From Dendrophyllia cribrosa (lineage: Eukaryota; Cnidaria; Anthozoa; Scleractinia; Dendrophylliidae), in assembly GCA_024195265.1 (NCBI GenBank), contig JAJLRJ010000014.1, forward strand, positions 14,289,959-14,353,958: a DNA stretch of 64,000 bases, in the 5' to 3' direction. The notes below the pieces were generated by a model. The model did not search any database. It was not told where the DNA came from and saw nothing but the letters and a program-made list of their open reading frames with translations. The position numbers and the translations under genes are program-made. Positions within the stretch are counted from its first letter, which is position 1. Each line of letters starts with the position of its first letter. Positions 12,288-24,200 of the stretch are shown piece by piece.

Positions 12288-15200
12288 ATGAATCTGAACG
12301 CCTGTAAAAAGAACAGCTATTTTCCTCTAAGGTAAATTCAAATGCCCCATCTTAGGTTTGTGTTAAGGAAAAGAAGGATCTTTGGTTAAATATAGTTTTA
12401 TCTCACTTAAATGAAGCTACAGTATTAACTATTACGTACATGTATAATTATTTGCCGTTTAGAGGACTTATTGGACCTCTTGTTCGAACTCTGCCATGAC
12501 TTTATGCAGCTTTATGGCTCCGTCAATTCCAAGCCCGCTCATCCCCTCCCCGGGCATTTGTCGGGCATTTGTCGGGAATTTGTCTTTTTTTAATAATGTT
12601 GCAAATGCCCCACGATTGGATCAGCTTTTACGTACAAATTTCTGGCAGAGTGCAAATGCCCGACCCATATGGGACAAGATCAAACTTTAATTTTAATAAT
12701 TAATAATGGAAGCAATAATTGTTCACAAATAAATGGATCTTTATTCACGCTAGGAATACTTTCGTTTTTTCCGTTCCCTCATTCGTTCTAAATATTTGTG
12801 TTATGTTTCCGCAAAACTTTTGACTCCAATAATTTCCTGTTGATTCTCGTTATTTTTGTTAATTTTGATTGAAAATCATGCTTACGTTTAATCCATCAAG
12901 GTACGTTGCTGTTGATTGAAGCGCTTTTTCAAGTTAAGTTGCCATTGAATTTTAAAATAGCCGGATTCTGTTGTGACATATCCTGATGCAAAGACACCAC
13001 AGCCACGTATGTTGGCAAATAGACCTCAACATCATAAAAATTAATTGCTGTAATATTATCTTCTGTGGCACTTGAAAGGTAAAGGCACTATATAAGCTGA
13101 CCTGTTTTGAAAATTGTGTGAAACTTATTTTAAAAATACAAGCCAGAAATGGAATATGACTGCATTCGGTCTGTTGCTCCATTTCACTTGAAAAGTGCGG
13201 GACCCAAACAACGGTTATCAACTCAGTTTTTATATTTTTATATTGGGGCAATCAGGAAATTTAAAATAAACAATGAAGCATGTACGACTTTTAAAATTCA
13301 AAAGATAACTTTGTTTTGACAATGCCCCACCCCTGGGCTGAACGTTTTTAGCATATGCCCCACCCTTGGGAAGGAAAAGTTATAAAATGTCTGACAAATG
13401 CCGGGGGGGGGGGGGGGGGGGTGGGGGGCATGGGTGGGCTTGGAATTGACAGAGCCATTAATCAAAGAAACCCTGCAGCAGTACACAAAAAATGAAATTT
13501 ATAAAGTAACTTGTTCAAATTACCACCATCTCCACCCATAGAGTGTCAAATTCCCCAACCCCAAAATAAATACCGATGTCAAATTCCCAACCCCTGGGCA
13601 AGAGGTCAATCAAATGCCCGGGGGCTGTCTAGGAGGGGATGTTGAAGTTTCATTTTTTAATAATTTACCTGGGTCAGTTACCAGTCTAATCCAGCAATTC
13701 ATGTACACACTAGGAAACTTACTTGACATAGAAATCAAAAGTATTTTTAGGTTGGGGTGACAGTCCATACCAAAGCTGATGTAAGTTAAATATTATGATA
13801 ATTGAAGGGCTCCCGACAAGAATGTCCTAAGTATGTTTTTGGTAACTTTCTCTAAAATTGTATGTTTTAGGCCTTTTAAAGCACAGTTTTGTCAAATAAA
13901 TGATTTATTATTGTTAAGGTACTTAAAACAGATCCAAAATGAGGAAGAAAATCCACATCTTTGAGAAAATGTTTTGGGCCCTTATGACACACCCTATGGC
14001 CCCCAGGACACCCTATGTATCTTTTCAAAAAAAATATTCTGTTCGAAGATAGAAGATTTGTTGACCTGGTTTAAATCCTTTCAGTCATATTAACATGATG
14101 CAGTCATAATTTTGGCAAGCGAGTCCCTTTTGAGGCTAAAAATCCAAGATTTCAGTGAAAATTTTCCAAAAACATACTTAGGACGTTATTGCCGGGAGCC
14201 CTTCAATTATTATATTGTGGTATTTTTAATAACTTATAGTCTCTGCAAGATATTATTTAATATATGTTGTTGTTCTTGTTGTTGAAGGTCTTTACCTGAT
14301 GTAGTGATTTATCACATTGCTCAGTACCTGAGCCCAATCGACCTTGGAAACATGAGCAAAGTTAATCAACATTTCCGTCAACTGTTCAACTTACCACAGT
14401 TTTGGAATGGAATCAAAATATTGATGCCAGCGATATCCATGGAAAATAACCATAGCAAATTGAAGATTGATCCTCAGGTCTTGAATACAATCAAATCAAG
14501 GGGAATAACAGAGTTGGAGTTATGGAGTGTTTACCATGTTGTGGGAAGTGAAATTGATGTTATATTACATTCTTTACCTCAGCTTGAAGGGCTGTCCTTT
14601 CATACCACTACAATTCCCATCTGCAAAGCTTTGCAACAGTTTGTTTCAAGTGGCGATTTGATTAACTTAAGGAAACTTGTCTTTGGATGTGTTGACAAGT
14701 GTTGTTGGGAGTTGAGCATTGTTCAACATTTTTTCATCGACTTGTTTAAGCAACTACCAAGGCTTGAAGAAGTTAGCATTGGACGTGATGAAGTTTGTGT
14801 TGATGACTCCTTGTATACTCTTGAGGTATTCTAATTAAATATTTTTATTAAAATTAATTGTGCTGTAGCAGAAAATATCCACACACTGAATGGACCAAGA
14901 GGGCAAGTAGTACATGTATTAATGCCAAAGCAAAAGAAAGAAACAAGCCGAAAGAAATGTGGCTTGATTAGCATATTAAACAATAGATAATGATTCCCTT
15001 ACAAGCCCTCAGATCTGAGGAAAGAGGGCAACTGCTTGTTGTCTAAAAACAATTTGCAAGACCTTTAAACTTAAAGTGCCTATGAAATGAAATTTTCGAC
15101 CCATTTTTTATACTCATAATTTTCCAATTTAAGTTTTTATATGGTCAAGCACGCAATCTATTTTTTTCTAACCTCAAAGTTGGTCTATTTGAACCAAAAA

Positions 15201-18200
15201 TATGGGACAACCAGCGTGCGGCCAAAATATGCAAATTAGGACTTGTGACGTCAACAGTTGTGCAGACCTTCGTAGTCAACATGGTAGTCAAAATTCATTG
15301 TCGGAGGACGTTTCCAACTGAGTAAAACTGCAAAAATATAGCTAAAAAGTGGTTTGTTTTTGAGAAATACTGAAGCGTCTAAAAGCGACACCGCATTTTT
15401 GGCATTTTTGCACAACTGATGACGTCACCATGTTATTTGCTTCTGCTTCTGTTTTTCTGCCGTAAGGATCGGTTTGCCCTTTTTTTGTTTCACTTTAAGT
15501 ATTAATACTGATCTACAATCTCGAACGGAATAAAAAGAGAAATAACACCTCCCCTCCCCCCGATTCAGTGATGGATTCGCACGAAAAGCAAAACGCGCCA
15601 TTTTCCCATCACTGAACCGGAGGGGAGGGAGGTATTAATTTTCATTTGAAATGTCCAAGATTGTGTATAGGATTTCTACGTGATAAAACAAACTTAAGGT
15701 AGTTACTAATTAGATGGTCATTTATCGCGGTATATAAAGGGTCTCTGACGCAGTCATGCACGTCACAGTTTCACGGCAGCATCTAAGTTTGGGGTTTAGG
15801 CATTACCGGTCGGTTATTTTCAGTAACACAAACTGAATATTTAACAACTATTCACCGAAGTGGAGGTGGGTAGTGGTGGATATTTACCGATCCACGAAGC
15901 GGCGAGGTATATACTGAAACACTGAGATAATATAACGAAAATAATGCTTTTTAACTCATTTATTCCTGTCAACGATTACAATTTTTGTACGCAAATTGAT
16001 GGGAGGTGAATAGCACTTGCTATTCCGAGTTTCAGTAGCCAATCAGAGCGCGCCAACAATGCTATCCACTGTTTCAGTATATACTAAAATGCATTATTCT
16101 TGGCACAACTTTCCAAAGCACTACAGGCAACAACAAGGAATCATATCTTCACTGGAAAATCTATATGTGACATCCAGAAGGAGATCCAGACATCCAGACA
16201 TCCAGACATCTAGACATCCAGAAGGAGAATGCCTGAAGAAACAAAAGCTGTAATCAAAGTCTTAATTTAGACTACTACAGATCTCACATTAGACAAGATC
16301 GCTGAACAATGTAAGGTTACCATAGCAAGTATTCACCGCATAATAACCGCAAAAGACAAAGCCCGGAGTGGGGGGGGGGGGGGGGGGGGTACTCCCTTAT
16401 ATGAGCTATATAGGTAAGTGCCGCTGCATGCTGTGAAGGGGTGAAGGGTATAGTTTTCAGGCAGTTTAGTCTTGGATAGGATAAAGTAATCGGAGATTTT
16501 TGGTCTAGAATAGGGTATCATTTCCCCCGAAACTGATCAGTTGCTACCCTGGGTGCCAGAGGTTTTTCTTGCGCGGTTTCCGGTGTCGGTTATGTCTCTA
16601 TTGTGCCGACCGGCCTTCGGCCGGCAAGTCACGAAGCTCGCCGCGAGAATACCTCTGGTACCCAGGGTAATCAGTTGCATGAATAGGGTATCATTTCCCG
16701 CGAAACTGATCAGTTGCATGAAGAATTTAGTCTAGACAAGGTTTACTGGCAAATGGCATTTAAAAATCGGTACGGCGGCCAGTACGGTATTTTTACTGAC
16801 CCCTGTTAACTAATAACAAAGAAAGCTTCATAAATGAACGAGTTTCTGGAAAATATCTAGTCTGGACTAGGATAGGGTAGGATTTTTCGGTGTTTAGTCT
16901 AAAATAGGGTTGCAAAATGCGGCTAAACTGGTCTAGTATAGGTTAAGGGTCTCAGAGTCCCAGTGGCACACCCCCACCCAAAATTTTGCGGAGTACTCCC
17001 CCCCACCTCCCCCCCGAGAGACAAAGTACCTGAGAACAAGAGGCATTTGTGCGACAGAAAGAAACAGCTTACTCCTGAACACGAGACATTGATTCTTGGA
17101 AGTATTGAAGAATTGAGAGAGCGAGATGGCTCATTTTCTTCAAGACGCCTGGTGGAGCGGACAGGACTTCGTCATGTCACTGATCGAACTGTTCGACGTC
17201 TGTTAAACGGAAATGGGTACTACTTGTAAAAAGGGGCTTATGAGTGAAACGGACAAAGAGAAGAGAGTAGAATTTGCCAGAAAGATACAAGCAAATTACC
17301 CTCCGAGTGTATGGACAGACACTATCGCCTTCTGCTTAGATGGAGTCTCGTTTGTTTACAAGTCGAACCCCATGGATCAGGCCCGAGCTCCCAATAGGAA
17401 GAGTATGGCGAAAAAAATCTGAAGGTCTGACTCAAGGGTGTTTGGCTAAGGGAAGTAAAGCTAGAACGGGAGGGAAAGTTGTCAAGATGATGGAAGCAAT
17501 AAGTCACGGTAAAGGAGTAGTGATTTGTGAGAGATACAAAAAACTGGATGCGCAATATTTTGCATCTTTTATTGACCAACATTTTAACACGAAACTGGAA
17601 AGAATACCAGCGCACTGCCATCATTTCAGTTTCTCTTTCGTCTATGGCTCCTCCCTTTACGTACACGAAATCGTGTTTACTGGTACAAAAAATTGGTGTG
17701 TCCGCATTAAACTCGAGGTCCTTGGAAAAGTGTGACTTTTGGGCAGGAAGATGTACGGGCTGTCCCTCGAGCATTAAGAGGAAATCGTGCGATTGGATGG
17801 TTTGCGCATTCTATCGAAAGTCGTTTAAAAATATAATGACCTCTGCTTTTTCAGCCCCCACCAAAGCAAAAGTGGACGAAGCAGGATTACTAAATGACTT
17901 ATAAACCACATTTAAAGGATTAAGGATGAACGTTTTCCCTGTGTTAGCTGGCCACTTTATAAGAATGTTTCTGAATTTTCCTCTCCCTTGCTCCACTAAA
18001 TTCCTAACAGCCTGAGTAAAGGTGTCTTCCGAAATGTCATTCCACCTGAGTATAGCTGTTTGGCACACTGTGTAGCCATTGTCCGTTGCACTGCTCATTG
18101 CACAGGTCTTCCAGAGCGTTCTCCAAAATCTCCAGTCTGGTCATTCTCCGCCTGAGTAAAGCTTCACTGGCCTTCTCCATTTCACACGCGGTTGCGATTA

Positions 18201-21200
18201 GTTCTTCAACTACTTTATTTCCTCTGTTGACAATGAATTCAGCCAGGTCGGTTTTTCCTTCCGCTTTTTGGGTGCTTGCGTCAGTGCGAGTAGTTCAGTT
18301 CTAGTTTTTATTTGCTTCGAAACTACTATCTCGAGGGTGTACAGGGGTATTTTCGTGATGCGTGATTAGCTGATTTTATTTTCCGTGAAACGTGAATTTA
18401 ATAAATTATTCTTCGTGATCCGTGACCCAAAGGTTTTGCGTGACCTGTGAAGAACTTGAATTAACAACCGATATTCATGATTTCACCACTTTATTCCACG
18501 TGATTTTGAGTCGCAAGACCTCCGGAAGATTTTGAAGACTATGAAAGCATCAAATGCGACCTCCGTACAATTATCGTAACGTCTCGTAAGGCATCGGCAA
18601 CTACCAAATAACCGAGAGCTTTCCTCGATGATCTTCGTCTAATCTTCAGTACATGTCGTAAAGTAATCGATTGGGCTTTCACGCGCTTCGCATACGTATC
18701 ATGTGTGAGATGCCTACGAGGTCACAGCCACAGTGATTCTAAACATGGCAGCGCAAACGGAGAAGATTTGTACGATTGAGTCTGTTATATTTTTAATACG
18801 TCGACCCAAAGTCCGTGGGTCCATTCAATTTCCTTGGAAAGGAAAGAATTCGATTTCCTGTGAAAAATGAGCATTCGTCGTTGACAGTTTTAAGAAGAGA
18901 ATTCGCAGAATTTGCAGAATTAAAGGCAGAGGCGAGAAACGTGGCCTTGGTCCCGGTGAAAGGAGGATATTACCATCTTTCCGGCATGCACTGCAGGCAA
19001 ACTATATTATCAAACGGCGGCGACCCGCAAGCAGCTCATTTTACACAGACGCCGTTGAGGTTGGAGGTCAGTTGGTCGTAGCGGAAACCTTTCAAAAGAA
19101 ATCTACGTTAACCTATTTATTCTATTCACCTTTACAGAATATTTTCTATTTCGGGTTATGTTTACAGTTTGCTTTAAGGCCGCTTAACTTCCCAGAGGGG
19201 CAGAAACCCGCGATAAGCGTCGCGTGGTAGACGCTTGAAATCTCTTCACAGATTCATGGAATCAATAAATCGTCTCGCCATTTCAAAAGAATGCCGATGC
19301 CGGCTTATATTAGAAGAATATCCGTATATTTGCTTGCTTTGACTTATTAAACCTAACACTGGTGAACAGAGCCGGTGAAATAATTCCCGCTAACTGAAAA
19401 TATGAAACAACAGCTACTCAGCTAGCTTCAGCTCAACCACTCAGCACACGACTGTCCTGCTGTGTTTGTTTACGGTTATGTTATTTTTAGTTCAAAATCG
19501 ATCTTCGCTTTTCTCGCTATTTTCTGACTTTTCTATGGTACGAATTATTTTTTTAACTATGAAAAATAAATTATATTTACATGGCCACCTGTTTTGAGGA
19601 GGATTGTTGTCCCATCCTGTGACTGTGCAAGAAATTGGCGAACGATAAACAGCCCAACTTCCTCCTTAATGGATGAAAAACTTTCCTTTGAGCTATTGAG
19701 CAGTTGTTGAATCGTAAGTTGTTCTCCATAGGTTGTAGCAGGACCAGGTGCTAGTAGTTGTGCTGGTGCGGCCGCTGCTGCTGCCAGTGCTTGCCACGGT
19801 GACGGTGGGGTGAGTAGTAGTGCTGGAACTGGAACCGCAACTTGCATTGGAGTGGTTGGGTCATGAACAGGTGCCACCTTGTTCGTTTGTACAGTTGCAT
19901 TTTGGGTGGGTGCTACGGTGTGGTTAGGATTAGGGATGCAGCCTTCTTGGTGCTGTGGGAGCTGGTGTAGTTTAACTGTTTGGGTGCCTATGGGGCATTG
20001 AAAATCTAGCTCTGAAATGATTGTCTGTAGAACAAAAGGGGCCGGTTCTATAAACTCTTCAGGATTTTCAATGACAGTTCGGCAAACCGGGCATTGGGGA
20101 CCACACATGTTAAACGAAAAAGATAGGCAACTAGCACAAAAAATGTGGGGGGTTTGGCATTTTGTCTGGACAGCCTGATCTAGGACTTCTTTGCAGATTG
20201 GACAAATATATTCATGTTTGACAAACTGTTCCGGGTAAAGGGGTTCTGTTTCTCGGTAGGTTTTTCCTCAGAAAATAAAGGTGTGGTGTGGTCTGGTTGA
20301 AAGCTCAAAGTTCCAGATATTCCCTGTACCATTTCTGCCGCTTCCTTCGATCCAGGGTCATCATCTTTTGGTTTTACTCCAGGCTTAGATTTTTCCTTCT
20401 ACCGGGCTTTTGCTGATCCTTAAAGGAACTGTAGACCTTGCAATTCCCAGTTCGCTTATGAGGTGGCCAGACATTGATTGCCAGACGTGTTCCTCTTCTG
20501 GAAGAAAGCTTATAGCACTTGTGACAGAACTTAGGGGAACATGTTTCAAGGTCATCCTCACGACTTTTTACACCATAGGCACTAAAAATAATCTCTCTTA
20601 TCAGCGCAGAACTATTTTCGCGTGTTTCTTTGGCCTTCTTCAACCGCTCACTACAAATTCGGCAAAGCTTTTCAATTATTTGTTGATGTTCAGTGAGACC
20701 AAAGTTAGCCATATTTGAATATTGGTAGTAGTTTGCCTCAGCTAGCTTGGACTGAATGATCCTGGAAATCTGTTTGGAACGTGAAGTTTTAATTTAACGT
20801 TTATCGAAGAATGGAACAAGCTTCTGGTTCGTTTTATATTTCAGGAAAACGTGTGTATTTATCTTTCACAGTTTCGAGGGGAATGTTGCATTCAAGTTCA
20901 TTACGTGACGCGTGGTCAGTAATATTTCAATATAACACATACATGAAATAAAGTAAATCGCCATCAAAACACTCCAGCATGTCAAGGCACTGATTAATTA
21001 TTTTATTTAAGGATTAAAAAGGTATTCTAGAACGGCAAAGAAATCGCTAAATGTTCAGGATCAGTGTGAGGACCAGAGTGAGATGAGATGCGTGGTTTCG
21101 CAATTTCCCGCAACAGATGACACGCACTTTTTTGGGAAGGCCAGAAATCGACATAGTGCGACTTCCATTCGCATCATCGAACCAAATCTGTTGGTTTTAG

Positions 21201-24200
21201 TTGTTTTTCCTTTGCTGTGGTCCTGTCGGCAAGTTTTGTTCACGCAGAATTATATTTCGAAGCGAAACTTGCACATTTCAGGAGCAATAATTTGAAGACG
21301 AAGGAGAAGCGGCCGCCATCTTTGCTATTTTGGTGACTACATGTGGTCGGCGATAAAACCATTCAAACCAATTCGGATCAAAATGGGATAGTATAGAAAA
21401 GAACCACAAAAGATGGAGTAAGAACTAGACGTGTATCTTTATTTTAGGAAAAATTCGACAACATCAGAAACAGCAAGTGTTTTTGAGTATACTTAAAAGA
21501 CGTGAAAGATCCTTTCTTAAAACAGGACGCTTGCAACCCGCGATCAGATTTGACCTTTCCCGGTAGAACATTAACCAGGGACACTAAAAACAATAACTGC
21601 GCATAAAATTATACTTTCTACAAGCTAGGCGCATATACTTTTTGTCTTTAGGTTATCCGTGGGCTCTTGGATGTTGAGCCGTTGTCGCAATCCATTCAGC
21701 GGTTTCAATCTTAAAAAATCAATTTGACATGCGCGAACTTAGTTTCCACAACGATGCCTTCTGAAACACGACTTCCCATGTAATACGAGAATTTAGTTTT
21801 ATCGACTGAGTCGATAAGGTAAATTGACCACCGTAAAAAGATTCAAATAGCTGACGTTTCGAGCGCTAGCCCTTCGTCGGAGCGAATCAAGGAATTGTGG
21901 GTAGTGTGTGGTTTTATATAGTAAGCGGTGGAGCTACGCTATTGGTGGAAATTTGGTGACGTGAAAAACAAATGTAAATTAGTTGAATGAAAAGCGTTCG
22001 TTGATTCCGTGGGGTTTGAGAGTGCCGACAAAATAACAGGACCCAAACGATCTATTAAAATCACTGATCGTTTTACATGCACCTCCGTAAATGTTATCTA
22101 CTGCATAACATGTACTTTTTGCAAAAAGATATACATTGGCGAAACAGGGAGGAGACTGGGCGACCGTTTTCGTGAACATCTCCGAGACGTTGAAAAAAAT
22201 GACAAAGACGCATCCAAACCAGTCGCGCGCCATTTTAATCTTACTAACCATTCTAAACAACACATGACAATCTGCGGCCTTTTCCTACACCAGGGTAACA
22301 CAGAAAGCCGTAAAAACCTAGAACAAAAAAATCATCTTTCAAATCGGCACTCTCAAACCCCACGGAATCAACGAACGCTTTTCATTCAACTAATTTACAT
22401 TTGTTTTTCACGTCACCAAATTTCTACCAATAGCGTAGCTCCACCGCTTACTATATAAAACCACACACTACCCACAATTCCTTGATTCGCTCCGACGAAG
22501 GGCTAGCGCTCGAAACGTCAGCTATTTGAATCTTTTTACGGTGGTCAATTTACCTTATCGACTCAGTCGATAAAACTAAATTCTCGTGTTTCATCCCCCC
22601 ACCGACGCAGCACCACAGTTTCTCTAGAAACTAACCCCATTCTTCCCATGTAATGTTGATTATGTCGAAGCGAGATCCCCCGGGGGGGGGGGGGGGGGGG
22701 GGGGGTACTCACGACAATTTAGGATAGGTGTGTACCGCCAAGGTTCTCAAACCCTGACCCTATTTTTTAAAGGGTAGAAAATCGAGATTTGATACCCTTT
22801 TTAAGGCCCAAAACCAAGCCGTGTAGTACAGTTTTAACAGACCATATCTTTTTCATTTTGCGCGTTGGGGTGGATACTGCAATTTAGTGACCCTATCTAA
22901 GAAATATCTAAGGACCACAATACCAAAAATACCAAAAAGGATACCCTATTTACGGACTGAGTACCTCAAAAACCCTACCCTATCGGGCGGTACATACCTA
23001 TATAGCGTATATAAGAGAGTAGCCCCACCCCCGGGGGGCAAGATCAAGTGGACTATCGATATTCGATTCTGCGTCGTTAAAGGCCACCACGAATGTCCTT
23101 TTGAAGTAAATGTTGTCAATGTTGATGAAACGTTTTTCGCCATCAAGGAGAGAGGAGAACGTAGGAATGCGTTCAAAGTTACCGACGATCGTGGGCAGCT
23201 CGGCTATCTTCAAGCCGAACTTGTTAGTCCTCTCTGGCCGTTACACACAAAGATTGCTGTGTAAGTTTCCTAAAGCCCAATGAAATAGATAATGGAAATT
23301 TAATATCTCTATCGCCGCGGCTCCGTCTTTTGTTCCTAGTTTAGTTTTTTACAGTGGAACCTCGATTTAACAAACCTCTATATAACGAAATCCTCGGGAT
23401 AACGAACGATAATCTTCAGCCCGGCAAAATTACAAGTAAAATGTATGGAACAGAACCTCGATATAAAGAAATCCTCGTTATAATGAACACAATCCGCTAG
23501 TCCAAACGTAAAATCTACCCCGATATAACGAATAAATGTACCCTGGGTGCCAGAGGTTTTCTTTCTTTTCTTTTTTAGTGAAACCTCGAGAGCTTCTTCT
23601 AACCGTTTATGCGGTTAATTTCGCTCATGATATTCAGAGAACGGACATCTGGATCCAGGATGGAATAAATGTCAATGCGCGACAAAAGATGAATGCGGAA
23701 CAGACCAACAGTGTATGCTATAAGGCATAAACTGTACAGTTTTTCACTGCCGCAGTTATATTTATAGTGTACTGTAGCTTCATACAGGCATTTAAGTGCA
23801 AATGTAGACTTGCCACAAGTCGACTGCGAAGCCCCCGAGAGCGCGACGAAGTCGCGAAAAGCGAGCGCCGTAAAAAAAACGGACTTCGAGAAAGCCGCCC
23901 GACCACCCAAAACGAAGAAACGAAAAACGGTCTAGTGCAAATGTTATTTGTTGAGATGCAGAAATACGTAACACTGTTACAAAACAATTATTAACTATAC
24001 CTCGATATAACGATCATTTTGGTTGTTTTCCGCAAATTCGTTATAACGAGGTTTTAAAAAAACAAACCCTCGATATAACGAACGCATTTCCTTAGTCCCT
24101 TGGCAATTCGTGAAATCGAGGTTCCACTGTATAATGAAGGCAATGTTACATAGGGCGATTACTTTTGCAATGATGATTTTTAGAGCAACGATGTTGCGTG

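Larger units (their letters stand above)
21772..22654. mobile_element. Penelope-like element with inverted arms and 13-bp TSD
   Basis: CTTCCCATGTAAT occurs directly at 21772-21784 and 22642-22654, a 13-bp target duplication. Within lie 244-bp inverted arms (21785-22028 and 22344-22587) around a GIY-YIG endonuclease fragment. Arms of this kind in inverted head position are typical of Penelope pLTRs. Both arms carry a hammerhead-like motif. Only the 3' part of the ORF survives. Confidence 0.8.

Noticed and set aside
17322..17605. Minus-strand ORF continuing past the Rep-like fragment
   Set aside because: Below about 17606 it is antisense to the Tc1-like transposase, so the open frame is a shadow.
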